Part shown: one piece after another, positions 8,267 to 16,814 of the stretch
Numbering within the stretch: position 1 is the stretch's first letter
How the letters are laid out: each line of letters starts with the position of its first letter
Assembly: GCA_017543265.1 (NCBI GenBank)
Contig: JAFYGI010000056.1
Span: 1-40,629 of the forward strand
Reading direction: 5' to 3'
Length of the DNA stretch: 40,629 bases
Source: Bacillota bacterium
Lineage (GTDB): Bacteria; Bacillota; Clostridia; Lachnospirales; CAG-274
The notes under the pieces: model-generated
Database searches by the model: none
What the model was told of the DNA's origin: nothing
What the model saw: only the letters and a program-made list of their open reading frames with translations
Program-made: the position numbers and the translations under genes

Positions 8267-10591
8267 TTATGCACCTGCGGCAATTTTAAGCACCGCAGCC
8301 GCATCGTCGCCGTCTACAACCCCGTCGGGCTCGGCATCCGCATTGGCAAAGCCCTGCTCGTCAAGCTCAAAGCCGCCGTTTATGTACTGCAATGTCTTAA
8401 CGGCATCCACCACATCCACGGTGCCGCTTTTATCCGTGTCACCGAGAAGAGTTGCCTTGGGCACACGTCTTTCGACATCGGGCAGGGAAACATAAAAATC
8501 TCTGTCCGCCGCCGCATTTGCCGTCATCATATACACCGACGAAATGCTGCTTATGCCGTTTTGCGCAACAGCCGAAAGCTCTATGTTGTCGCCGACACAA
8601 AGCTTGACCGTGTTTGTGTCGATATCAACGATAAATCTGTAGTTGTATGTATTTGTGCCGAGCGCCGTTCCCGAGCTTACATAGCCGCCGTTTATAAAAA
8701 GCGCGATATGCTTGCTGCCGCTTTTATCTGTGGAGAAGGCGGCACTCAGGGCATTTCCGCTGCCGTCCTTTCCCTTTATCTGTATAAAGCTCCATGTGCC
8801 CGCCGACTTTGTGGGGCGGAATGTACCGCTTATCTCGACGATACCGCTTTTTTGTGCCCTGAACGGCACATCCCACTGCGTTGTTGCATTGCTTGATGTG
8901 TCATGCACGAGATATGTGCCGTCACTTTGCTTGGTAACGGTATTTTCACCGTTTTTCTCAGTTTCGCCGCTGCCGAGGAAGTAGGAAGCCTCCGGCTCGT
9001 ACACGGTAACGGGTATAAGCTTTGTCTCCGTTTCGGGCTCCGGGGGTGTGGGGTCGTCACCGGACTCCGCCGCAGCCCCCTCCTTCATAACGCCCGCCTC
9101 ATCCGTACAAGTCTGCTTTGCCTGCTCTGCACTCTGGAGCAGCGTTACGTTGCTCTTGCCGTTTTTATAGTAAAACAGGCTTGAATTTGTATCAAAATTG
9201 GGATAGGGATTTTCATTTCCGGAAACGGTATATGTATCGTCCCTTGATGCTGCCGTATATATAGTGCTTGTTTCGGCTCTTTTGCCGCTGTTTGAAAGCA
9301 CATCGTTATACGACTTTATAACTGCGCTGCCGTAACCGCTTATTTTCCTTGTAACGTGCGCATATGTACATTTTTCAAAATAGTTGGCTTCGGATAATAT
9401 CCACGCATTTGCCCTTGCATCTATACAGGTGCCGCAATTTGAAAAATAATTGTTGTAGCTGTGCATATTTGCCTGCCTGATAAGCGGCATACGCGCAGAT
9501 ACGTTGTTAAAGTAGTTGTGATGCCATGTGATATGGTACTGCTTTACATCGTTGTCATTGCCGTTTAACGATGTCTTGTGGCAGTCGTTGAAACGGTTGT
9601 AGGAGTATGTTACATTTTCCCCGTAAGCAAGGTCTGTGGAGCCGTCGCCCTCCGCCTTGTCCTTGTCGTCGCAGTAAAGCTCGTTAAGGGGCGCATTGTA
9701 GCCCACATCAAAGGTACAGTTGTGGAGCCATACACGGCTGACATTGCTGCTTGATGTGCCGATAAAGCTGCACGCATCCTCGGGGTATTTGTCAAAATGC
9801 AAGTTTCTTGCTTCTATATTGCTGCACTTTTTAAAAGTAAAGCCCCATCTGAGGATAGTTGCATCGGTGCCTACGCCCTCAATGGTCACATTTGATATGC
9901 CGTCATATGTATCCAGCATATTAAGGTAGGTATCCTTGCCCTTTGTCCATTTGCTGGTAAGGTTATTTATTGATGTGATGCCCGAGTTTTCGGAGCAGTC
10001 CTGCGTGGGGGCATCGGACGAGTCCAGATACCAGCCGCGTGTTTCCACGGTACCGATAAAGCGCACGATAAGGGGATATGACCTTTTTGTTTGAAGTATT
10101 TTTGCTATACCCTTTGCGCCGTCGAGCGTGACCGTATTTTTATTTTCGTTTGTAACGTAAATAATTTTTGCGTTTGTTTTGGGTGTGCCGTCGTCGTTAT
10201 ACGCGCCAACGCCCACACCGCCTGCGCCGAAATGCGCATAGCCCGAGCGGTCAAAGCTGTCGGTGTAGACATTTTCCTTTGTAAGCTCGGTGCCGTCGTT
10301 AAGCACTACCTTTATATCGTAGCTGCCCTGTGCGATACCCGGTATATCCACACGACCGCCGCCATTGCAGCTTCTAACAAGCTCGCTGTCAACTGCTGTA
10401 TAGTTGCTCTCGCCGCTTTTTTTGTAGTAGGCCTTTGCCTTTGCCGCGCTGCTGTCGTTTGTCCATGTCATATAAATACACTCATGCCAGCCGCCGCAGG
10501 TGGCTATCTGCGATGCCGCATGGACAGTCACCGCATTTACGCACGAAAATAACATTGTTATACTTAACAATAGTGCTGCTGTTTTTTTCAT
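8267..10591 (-). CDS. Secreted pectate lyase (PL1) with C-terminal dockerin-like module
   Basis: The product has 774 residues. It has a signal peptide (1 to about 26, ending VHAA), then a beta-sandwich-like segment (27-110). The PL1 right-handed beta-helix follows (about 113-470) with WLHNCTFD (Asp295), DGSTDL, YHITWHHNYF and ARMPLIR, where Arg367 aligns with the catalytic Arg of PelC-type lyases. After an acidic Pro-rich linker (DDPTPPEPETET) comes a possible carbohydrate-binding region (about 535-705). The end holds two calcium-loop repeats (GDTDKSGTVDVVD and ADAEPDGVVDGDD) typical of type I dockerins. It should cleave polygalacturonate outside the cell, perhaps docked to a cohesin. GCGGAGG precedes the ATG at 10591. 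It starts 16 nt after divIVA with no visible promoter of its own. Confidence 0.9.
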   Translation of the reverse strand: MKKTAALLLSITMLFSCVNAVTVHAASQIATCGGWHECIYMTWTNDSSAAKAKAYYKKSGESNYTAVDSELVRSCNGGGRVDIPGIAQGSYDIKVVLNDGTELTKENVYTDSFDRSGYAHFGAGGVGVGAYNDDGTPKTNAKIIYVTNENKNTVTLDGAKGIAKILQTKRSYPLIVRFIGTVETRGWYLDSSDAPTQDCSENSGITSINNLTSKWTKGKDTYLNMLDTYDGISNVTIEGVGTDATILRWGFTFKKCSNIEARNLHFDKYPEDACSFIGTSSSNVSRVWLHNCTFDVGYNAPLNELYCDDKDKAEGDGSTDLAYGENVTYSYNRFNDCHKTSLNGNDNDVKQYHITWHHNYFNNVSARMPLIRQANMHSYNNYFSNCGTCIDARANAWILSEANYFEKCTYAHVTRKISGYGSAVIKSYNDVLSNSGKRAETSTIYTAASRDDTYTVSGNENPYPNFDTNSSLFYYKNGKSNVTLLQSAEQAKQTCTDEAGVMKEGAAAESGDDPTPPEPETETKLIPVTVYEPEASYFLGSGETEKNGENTVTKQSDGTYLVHDTSSNATTQWDVPFRAQKSGIVEISGTFRPTKSAGTWSFIQIKGKDGSGNALSAAFSTDKSGSKHIALFINGGYVSSGTALGTNTYNYRFIVDIDTNTVKLCVGDNIELSAVAQNGISSISSVYMMTANAAADRDFYVSLPDVERRVPKATLLGDTDKSGTVDVVDAVKTLQYINGGFELDEQGFANADAEPDGVVDGDDAAAVLKIAAGA

Positions 10592-10607
10592 TTTTTCCTC
10601 CGCTGTC

Positions 10608-11360
10608 TTACGACTCCTCAAAAAGCTCGCCGAGAGCTTTCAGCTTTCTTTCCTGCTCCGCCTTTTTAGCGGCCTCGGGATCGGGTACGGTCAGGGGCGT
10701 ATCACCCAGCTCCGAATCAAAGTCGTCATCGTCGAAATCATCATCGTCGAAATCGTCATCGTCATCGAGATCGTCGTCAAGCTTTTCGTCAAGTTCCTCA
10801 TCGTCATACTCGTCAAACTCATCCTCAAAGCCGTTTGCATAGTCAAACTCCACCTCGTCACGGGCAGACTGCTTGCCGCTGTATTTTACCTGCTTCTTTT
10901 CGGGCACGTCGTCCTTGTCGAAAATATCCTCTTCCAGCATTTCAAGCTCCGCCATAAGGGTATGCTTTATCCTTGTTCTTAAAAGCTCATAGCTTTTTTT
11001 AAGGCCGTATATTTCCTTTTCAAGCTCTTTTTTCTGTTCAAAGGTCTTTGCAACAAGCTTTTCCGCCTCTATCTCCGCCCTGTCCAGTATGTTGTCGGCC
11101 TGTTCCTCGGCCATGTCTTTGGTATCCTTGGCCGCCTTTTCAGCCAGCTTTATAGAGCTGCGGATAGCGTCCTCCATACTTTCAAAGCGCTTGATGTTCT
11201 CCTCCAGCATTGCTACCTTGCTGTTAAGCTTAACATTGTCCCTGAACACCTTTTCGTAATCGACGAGCAGCTTATCTATAAATTCGTCTACCTCATCAAC
11301 GGAATATCCCAGTGCCACCTTTTTAAACTGTAAATTTTCTATATCGCTCGGTGTCAACAT
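10608..11360 (-). CDS. divIVA: DivIVA-family cell division/polarity protein
   Basis: The 250-residue cytoplasmic coiled-coil protein is expected to bind curved membrane at poles and septa. The N terminus carries the family lipid-binding domain (LTPSDIENLQFKKVALGYSVDEVDEFID). Heptad-rich coiled coil follows to about residue 145. Residues 160-215 are an extreme Asp/Glu tract (DDDDFDDDDFDDDDF), encoded by imperfect GAY repeats at about 10720-10815, and a short charged tail ends the protein. The start at 11360 is chosen because GGAGG lies 9 nt upstream; the ATG three codons earlier directly abuts GGAGG. It is the last conserved member of the ylm cluster. Confidence 0.93.
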   Translation of the reverse strand: MLTPSDIENLQFKKVALGYSVDEVDEFIDKLLVDYEKVFRDNVKLNSKVAMLEENIKRFESMEDAIRSSIKLAEKAAKDTKDMAEEQADNILDRAEIEAEKLVAKTFEQKKELEKEIYGLKKSYELLRTRIKHTLMAELEMLEEDIFDKDDVPEKKQVKYSGKQSARDEVEFDYANGFEDEFDEYDDEELDEKLDDDLDDDDDFDDDDFDDDDFDSELGDTPLTVPDPEAAKKAEQERKLKALGELFEES

Positions 11361-11376
11361 TGGTATCATCCTCCTT

Positions 11377-12156
11377 TTATTTATATATTTCCACGGTAAT
11401 AAGTATTCTGTCTTTTTTGGTCTTACCGTTTATTTCCTTTATAACAGCCCTACCGCTGCCGCGCAGAGTGATAATATCGCCCTCTGCGACCTGCTTTGAC
11501 GGCGAGCTTTCGCCCAGCCAGTTTATATAGGCCTTTTCACCCTTTATCAGCTCCGCCACCCTTGTCCTTGACAGGTTGAAGCAGCCGCCGAGCACCGCAT
11601 CGAGCCGCAGCGAAGCTACGGTCATTTTTTTCTCGTTTGGCGCACTTACGGGCGGACTGTAGCTTTCCAGCAGCCCTGTACGCACCTTTGTATGCCCGAC
11701 ATATTCAAGGTTTGCCGCTATATAGTCCGCTATGGAGCTGTCGGCGTAGACCACCGCACGCTCATCCTCGACTATTATATCGCCGACCTTATCCCTTGTT
11801 ATGCCAATCCCCAGCACGGAACCCAGAAAATCGCGGTGCGTAAGCCCCTTTGAAAATCTGGTAAAGCAGATCTCAACGGGCGTTATGGGAAAATCCTCTG
11901 CTGCAAATTCCATATAATCGGGCAAAAAGCCTATCATCCTGCGCTCCGCGCCCTCATAGCCGCCGTATGTCACGGCCTGCATACCGCAAAACCCCACCAT
12001 ATCCATAAGGCGCTTTAATTTAAAGGGGTCGAAAAACGCCGTATATGCGGGAATATTTTTTCTCTGTGCAGCAGCCGCCTTGTCAAGCGCACGCGCATAT
12101 GCCGTTTTTTCGTCGCTGTCAGAGATGTTTTTCAACAGTTCTTCCTTATTAAGCAT
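11377..12156 (-). CDS. ylmH: YlmH-type S4-domain RNA-binding protein
   Basis: The 259-residue protein has a C-terminal S4 RNA-binding domain (about 185-250, LDAVLGGCFNLSRTRVAELIKGEKAYIN). The N-terminal region contains GYEGAERRMIGFLPDY, characteristic of the YlmH family. YlmH homologs have been linked to ribosome-associated quality control, where they bind tRNA-bearing large subunits. The gene lies between ylmG and divIVA, its conserved position in Firmicutes. The start at 12156 follows TTGAGGTTTATT, with GAGG about 6 nt ahead. Its start region overlaps the short end of the YlmG reading unit by no more than a few bases, suggesting translational coupling. Confidence 0.92.
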   Translation of the reverse strand: MLNKEELLKNISDSDEKTAYARALDKAAAAQRKNIPAYTAFFDPFKLKRLMDMVGFCGMQAVTYGGYEGAERRMIGFLPDYMEFAAEDFPITPVEICFTRFSKGLTHRDFLGSVLGIGITRDKVGDIIVEDERAVVYADSSIADYIAANLEYVGHTKVRTGLLESYSPPVSAPNEKKMTVASLRLDAVLGGCFNLSRTRVAELIKGEKAYINWLGESSPSKQVAEGDIITLRGSGRAVIKEINGKTKKDRILITVEIYK

Positions 12157-12164
12157 AATAAACC

Positions 12165-12437
12165 TCAATGCAGCATACTGATAACCACCTGCTCGATGCC
12201 CGAAAGCAAAAGCATGGCAATAATGGGCGAAAAGTCCAGCATACGCATACTTCCGCCTATGGGCGAGCGTGCTACCATATTCCTTACGGGGCCGAGTATA
12301 GGCTCCGTAATGCTGTACATAAGCTTATAAAACGGATTATCCCTGCTTATCGGGAACCATGACATGATACAGCGTATAAGTATGGCATAATCCAGTATAT
12401 TTATAAAAGTGACCAGCACTTCCGAAATAATACTCAT
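12165..12437 (-). CDS. ylmG: YggT/YlmG family membrane protein
   Basis: The 90-residue protein has two hydrophobic helices (about 5-25 and 68-88) flanking the conserved family segment IMSWFPISRDNPFYKLMYSITEPILGPVRNMV. Homologs are implicated in septum placement or factor assembly, but the biochemical role is not settled. AGGAGG lies 8 nt before the ATG. The genes on either side, sepF and ylmH, match the standard order of the division cluster. Confidence 0.93.
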   Translation of the reverse strand: MSIISEVLVTFINILDYAILIRCIMSWFPISRDNPFYKLMYSITEPILGPVRNMVARSPIGGSMRMLDFSPIIAMLLLSGIEQVVISMLH

Positions 12438-12459
12438 TTGTTCGGCCTCCTGTGGCTTT

Positions 12460-13062
12460 TTATCTCAGATATGTCAATTCCAGCGCATTTGTGCGCAGGT
12501 CTTCCTTAAGCTGACTGCTTATCTCCACATCAAGCGGGCAGATAACGAATATCTCACCCGATATAAGCTGTATCGTGCCGTCAAGGGCATAGTTTGCGCC
12601 GCACAAAAAGTCGCTTATTCTCTGCGCAGTATCATGCTCCACATTTTCAAGATTTACTATTATGGTCTTTTTCTGTTTAAGCTGTGCGCAAAGCTCGCCT
12701 GCCTCCTCCATGCTTTTGGGGGTTGCGACAAGCACCTGCATATTTACGTTTGTGTTGATGTTCATCACCCTTGCCGAGCGGCTTGATGATGAAGACCTTG
12801 GTGCCTGCTGGAGATTTATCGTATTTTTTAACAGGGACGTGCGGGCGGGCGCAGCCGAACGTGCCGAGCCCGAGCTGCTTCTTGACGATGCTGTCTGCTG
12901 CGAAGTGCGCGTTGTCCTGTAGGAGCGGATAGGCGGCAGGGTATAATCGTCCTCTGCCTCGTAATCGTCCTCAAAATCATCATCGTAATCGTCGTCGTAA
13001 TCATCGTCGTAATCCGCGCCGCTTACAAAGTTTTTCAGTTTGTCCCATAATTTTTCTGCCAT
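12460..13062 (-). CDS. sepF: Cell division protein SepF
   Basis: The 200-residue protein has an N-terminal amphipathic membrane-binding helix (MAEKLWDKLKNFVSG). An Asp-rich tract (about residues 17-42) and a Ser/Arg-rich linker follow. The C-terminal SepF domain (about 100-190, VLVATPKSMEEAGELCAQLKQKKTIIVNLENVEHDTAQRISDFLCGANYALDG) polymerises and binds FtsZ. It acts at the division septum alongside FtsA in Firmicutes. The start at 13062 has GGGAGG 9 nt upstream; the in-frame extension upstream lacks a site. The Asp-rich tract resembles that in the neighbouring DivIVA. Confidence 0.95.
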   Translation of the reverse strand: MAEKLWDKLKNFVSGADYDDDYDDDYDDDFEDDYEAEDDYTLPPIRSYRTTRTSQQTASSRSSSGSARSAAPARTSLLKNTINLQQAPRSSSSSRSARVMNINTNVNMQVLVATPKSMEEAGELCAQLKQKKTIIVNLENVEHDTAQRISDFLCGANYALDGTIQLISGEIFVICPLDVEISSQLKEDLRTNALELTYLR

Positions 13063-13154
13063 TTTAAAGTTTCCTCCCAGTACAAAAGTGTTTTTGCATA
13101 TCCAAGGCACCTTTGAAAACCATCACTTTGCCGTGTATTCAAAGGCAGCCTTTA

Positions 13155-13850
13155 TTATTTATTGCCGTAATCCCTTGCGCCGAATATGCCCGTGCCTATG
13201 CGCACGATATCCGCGCCCTCCTCCACGGCGACCTCATAGTCGTTTGTCATGCCCATAGAAAGGTGCTGCATATCGACATTGGCGTAATTTTTGCTTTTTA
13301 TCGTTTCAAACAGTTCTTTCATCTGCCTGAAATATTTTCTGTTGTTTTCGGGTACGGGGTCATAGGGCGCGACCGTCATAAGACCCTTTACGCATATATC
13401 GGGCAGACTGCCGAGCTGCGCCGCAAGCTCCTGCGCATCCTCCGGACGCACACCGTGCTTCGACTCCTCGCCCGCCATGTTTACCTCGACCAGCACATCC
13501 ATAACGCGCCCCGCCTGTGCGCTGCGCCGCGAGATCTCCTCGCCCAGCTTAAGGCTGTCAACGGAATGGATAAGCTTTACCTTGTCGGCTATATATTTGA
13601 CCTTGTTGGTCTGCAAATGCCCTATAAGATGCCATTGTACGCCCGGTATCTCGTCGTATTTGGCCATTATCTCCTGCACACGGTTTTCGCCCAGCTCCGT
13701 ACAGCCCAGCGCCACCGCTTCCTTTATACGCGGTATATCTATTGTTTTCGATACCGCAAGCAGCAGTATATCCTCACGTTTTCTGCCGCTTTTTACGGCG
13801 GCTGCCGTTATTTTTTCTTCTATGTCTTTAAGATTTTGCGCTATACTCAA
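13155..13850 (-). CDS. yggS: YggS/YlmE family PLP-binding protein
   Basis: The 231-residue single-domain TIM-barrel protein binds pyridoxal phosphate through Lys35 (LLAVSKT). The family motifs GENRVQE, WHLIGHLQTNK, VEVNMAGEESKHG, LSMGMTNDYEVAVEEGADIVRIGTGIFG are all present. Family members keep PLP and amino acid pools in balance; no catalytic reaction is firmly assigned. The start is TTG at 13848-13850, chosen because GGGGG lies 8 nt upstream and there is no ATG in place. It sits in its usual position ahead of sepF, 13 nt after the HlyD-like gene. Confidence 0.95.
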   Translation of the reverse strand: MSIAQNLKDIEEKITAAAVKSGRKREDILLLAVSKTIDIPRIKEAVALGCTELGENRVQEIMAKYDEIPGVQWHLIGHLQTNKVKYIADKVKLIHSVDSLKLGEEISRRSAQAGRVMDVLVEVNMAGEESKHGVRPEDAQELAAQLGSLPDICVKGLMTVAPYDPVPENNRKYFRQMKELFETIKSKNYANVDMQHLSMGMTNDYEVAVEEGADIVRIGTGIFGARDYGNK

Positions 13851-13863
13851 AAAATATTCCCCC

Positions 13864-15636
13864 TTAGCTTATCAGCTTTTGCTGTTTCTGGATATTCCTT
13901 GTATCGGTAACTATGCGGTCATACAGCTTTATATTGGTATTTACCGCAGGATCCAGCACCGTATAGCTTGCATTTGAGGACGCATTGTCAAGATTTATCC
14001 TGCAAAACTCCGCAATGCCCGTATTCATCACAAAAACTCCCTTTACGGTAACAACGTCCTTTATTGTAAAGGTCTTGCTTTTATCATCGGACATAACAAG
14101 CGTATCCCCGACATTTATCCTGTTTATGTCAAAGGGTATGTAGGTCACGCCCTCCTCCGCATTGGTGCCCGCAGGCACAACGTCAAGCTCCGCATAGGTA
14201 TCATCGCCCGTTTTTTTGTACAGCTTGTTGTTTTGCACAAAATCGCTTGCCACTTTGAGCATCGTCTGCTCCACAATGGCATTGTTGGGTATTTTAAGGC
14301 CGTTCATCACCTTTGAGGTCTCAAAACTTATGCCGCGCACATTTATAAAATCAACCAGATATTTTGTGGATCTGAGCACGGCAAGCGTAGTCTTTTCGCC
14401 TGTATTAAGGCTTGCCACCTGCATCTCTATCTCCCTTGTGTCGTCGTTGTCGGAACGGACATATATCTTCACGGTATCACCCACCGTCCAGTTTTCTATA
14501 AGGGTGTTTGGGATATAGGACACTATATACCACTCGTTCGAGCGCACCACCTTGAAAAGCGGTTCGCCCTCCTTCACGACCTTTCCGAGTACGCTGCCGC
14601 TTGTGCTGACATTGACATCTTTTTCGGTAAGGTCGCCCATAACATCAAAGGTGTACCTGCTTTCAAGGCCGTCCGAATAGCAGGATATAACGCCCGCATC
14701 CTTTGTTTCCACAGCATTTTTGCTTTCGCTTATCCTTGTCTGCTGCTGCGCACGCTGCTGTGCAAGCCCCGAAAGGCTGCCCGTTGTCTCGCTTAAAAGG
14801 CGTTGGTTCCTGTTGTCGATAAGCTTTTGTATATCGCTTTTCATGGCATATATAACGCTTACATCACCGCTTGTCAGCCTGAAAGCATAGTTATCCGCGC
14901 TTGCCTTTATCTGCGCATTATACTGCTTTACCTCATCGGAAACGGCGGAAACGCTTTCGCGTGTTTTCTGCATTTCCAGTATCTGCTCGTTTATTTCGTC
15001 AAGGTCCTCCTGCAGGCTTGCCACAGCCGCCGTATCCTGCACGGCGCAGACCTCCGTATTGGCCTTTACCTTTTCCGTATCGGCCACATTAAACACCGCC
15101 TCGCCTGCGGCAGGTGATGTGTAGAGCACCTCATCGCGCACGACAACGCCCGTGCATACCTTGGTGCTGTCTATACTGCCGTATACGACCGTATCGTTTG
15201 CGGGCACCGATTTTTGCAGATATTTTATCGCATAGCTTACACCGTAAACTATCATCAGCAAAAATACACCTATTACCAGCATTACAGCCACCGCAGCCAC
15301 CGTGCGGCGTTCCTCGCGCTTTGTTTTGCTTACATCTGCGCCCTCGTCCTTGGGCGGCAGAAAAACGCCCTGCAGTCTCGGCGCACCCTTTGACGGCATC
15401 AGGCCGCGCTTGCCCTTGTTTGACCCGCGCTCACGCTGTTCATCCTTTGTGCGGCGCGTGTGTTCCTTTCGGCTGTATACCTGTTCTCTTATCTCGGTTC
15501 GTCTGTTTTTCTTTTCGGGACCCTTTTTGCCGTTCCTCTCATCCATAACACGCCTTAACAGTTCGTCGCGGTCGTGTATCTTTATACTGCGTGACGGATT
15601 TCTTTTGCTGTCTGCATCCCGTCGTCTTCTCGCCAT
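13864..15636 (-). CDS. HlyD-like membrane-fusion protein of the division cluster
   Basis: The 590-residue protein has a long, strongly basic cytoplasmic N terminus (1-110, rich in Arg and Lys). One transmembrane helix follows (about 112-134). The extracytoplasmic part has two half-lipoyl (barrel-sandwich) segments around a coiled coil (about 195-290, EDLDEINEQILEMQK to the Gln-rich RAQQQTRISESK) and a beta-rich C terminus. This matches HlyD-family adaptor architecture. Similar proteins occur directly upstream of yggS-sepF in many Clostridia, which suggests a link to envelope growth or division, but no partner transporter is encoded here. GGAG lies 8 nt before the ATG. It is the first gene of the leftward cluster. 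Confidence 0.8.
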   Translation of the reverse strand: MARRRRDADSKRNPSRSIKIHDRDELLRRVMDERNGKKGPEKKNRRTEIREQVYSRKEHTRRTKDEQRERGSNKGKRGLMPSKGAPRLQGVFLPPKDEGADVSKTKREERRTVAAVAVMLVIGVFLLMIVYGVSYAIKYLQKSVPANDTVVYGSIDSTKVCTGVVVRDEVLYTSPAAGEAVFNVADTEKVKANTEVCAVQDTAAVASLQEDLDEINEQILEMQKTRESVSAVSDEVKQYNAQIKASADNYAFRLTSGDVSVIYAMKSDIQKLIDNRNQRLLSETTGSLSGLAQQRAQQQTRISESKNAVETKDAGVISCYSDGLESRYTFDVMGDLTEKDVNVSTSGSVLGKVVKEGEPLFKVVRSNEWYIVSYIPNTLIENWTVGDTVKIYVRSDNDDTREIEMQVASLNTGEKTTLAVLRSTKYLVDFINVRGISFETSKVMNGLKIPNNAIVEQTMLKVASDFVQNNKLYKKTGDDTYAELDVVPAGTNAEEGVTYIPFDINRINVGDTLVMSDDKSKTFTIKDVVTVKGVFVMNTGIAEFCRINLDNASSNASYTVLDPAVNTNIKLYDRIVTDTRNIQKQQKLIS

Positions 15637-15671
15637 GTTATCATCTCCAAAACTTGCTGTATGTTATATTC

Positions 15672-15684
15672 CGCTTTTAAAGCG
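15672..15684. promoter_or_regulatory. Palindrome between divergent hlyD-like and ylbJ-like genes
   Basis: CGCTTT-T-AAAGCG is a perfect inverted repeat in the 80-nt region shared by the two divergent genes and is surrounded by AT-rich sequence with TATA-like motifs. It could be an operator, or simply part of the promoters. No consensus -35/-10 pair could be fixed. Confidence 0.35.
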
Positions 15685-15716
15685 AATAATATATAAAAAA
15701 CAATAAGCATACCTAT

Positions 15717-16688
15717 ATGAATAGTCCAAAAATAAATATACCTCAATTTATTATACCAGTATTTATCTTATTTTTCAATGCCATAATGATAATATTTCCC
15801 AAAGAAATTTTTTTGGGGGCAAAAAACGGCCTTGAAATTTGGTTTAACACCGTAGTTCCGTCGGTTTTGCCGTTTATGATAACGATAAATATACTTGTCG
15901 GTCTGGGTGTGCCGCGGGTAATCGGCAGGCTGATACAGCCCGTAACGCTGCGGCTTTTCCGTCTGACGGGCACGCAGGCCTTTGTGCTTCTGGTCGGCCT
16001 TACGGCGGGGTTCCCGCTCGGGCTGAAGCTGACGGCACAGCTTTACCGCAGCGGCGAGATAACAAAGCCCGAGGCATACAGGCTTATGCTTTTTTGCAAC
16101 AATGCCGGGGCAATGTTTGTCACGGGCACGGTGGGCGCAGGCTTTTTCAGCAGCGCAAAGGCAGGATATTACATACTTTTGTGCGGTGTTTTGTCCGTAT
16201 TTACCTTGGTATGCCTGTCGGGGATATTTTCCCCCGCAGCCGCTCCCGCACATACCCCCGTACACATAAAGCACTTCGATCAGGCGCTGCTTTCCTCCGC
16301 AATGGAAAACGCAGGCAGGGCGGCACTTTTTATAGGCGGGTACATAATTTTATTTTCCGTACTTATGCAGGTATGCGATACCCTGCACCTTTTTGACGCT
16401 CCCGCGCGTGTCCTTGCTTTGCTTGGCCTTGACAAGCAGCTTTCAAGGGCGGCTGCGGCGGGCTTTTTTGAAATGACCAACGGCTGCCAATATGCTGCGG
16501 GCGGCGGCAGGGCAAACATCATTACCGCAGCGGTGCTCTGCGGCTGGGGCGGGCTGTCCGTACACGCACAGAGCATACAGTTTCTCGGCGGCACGGATCT
16601 AAGCTGCATACCCTATATCGCAGGCAAGGCGCTGACAGCCCTGCTGTGCTTTTGCTATGCCGTTATACTGTGGGGCATTTTCCGGTAA
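15717..16688 (+). CDS. YlbJ/SpoVV-like nucleoside-recognition (gate) membrane protein
   Basis: The 323-residue polytopic membrane protein has about eight hydrophobic segments. It matches the YlbJ group by FPKEIFLGAKNGLEIWFNTVVPSVLPFMI near the N terminus, GLTAGFPLGLKLTAQLYRSGEIT, and LMLFCNNAGAMFVTGTVGAGFF. In Bacillus the homolog (SpoVV) helps move dipicolinic acid in the sporangium. Bacterial YlbJ is usually about 400 residues, so this copy is short. Function here is inferred from family only. The start at 15717 lacks a strong ribosome binding site, and a later ATG cannot be excluded. It is transcribed away from the division cluster. Confidence 0.75.
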   Translation: MNSPKINIPQFIIPVFILFFNAIMIIFPKEIFLGAKNGLEIWFNTVVPSVLPFMITINILVGLGVPRVIGRLIQPVTLRLFRLTGTQAFVLLVGLTAGFPLGLKLTAQLYRSGEITKPEAYRLMLFCNNAGAMFVTGTVGAGFFSSAKAGYYILLCGVLSVFTLVCLSGIFSPAAAPAHTPVHIKHFDQALLSSAMENAGRAALFIGGYIILFSVLMQVCDTLHLFDAPARVLALLGLDKQLSRAAAAGFFEMTNGCQYAAGGGRANIITAAVLCGWGGLSVHAQSIQFLGGTDLSCIPYIAGKALTALLCFCYAVILWGIFR

Positions 16689-16728
16689 TCGGACAATTTT
16701 TCTGCCCGCTTATCTGTAAAAACTAACA

Positions 16729-16757
16729 TTGACCCCCGCCGTTATCCGTGGTATTAT
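16729..16757 (+). promoter_or_regulatory. Promoter of the copper-amine-oxidase-N protein gene
   Basis: TTGACC (16729-16734), a 17-nt spacer and TATTAT (16752-16757) are visible, about 50 nt before the chosen start codon. Confidence 0.65.
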
Positions 16758-16814
16758 ATAGAGGACAGGTTTTTGAAAACAGAGGCAAAAGCCTCATACG
16801 AAAGGATGAAAAAC

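Noticed and set aside
8234..8896. Long plus-strand frame opposite the pectate lyase 3' end
   Set aside because: No ribosome binding site or domain; the opposite strand encodes well-supported lyase and dockerin modules.
10715..10820. Short tandem repeats that could suggest a CRISPR array
   Set aside because: The repeats are in-frame GAY codons for the acidic tract of DivIVA, without spacers of constant length.
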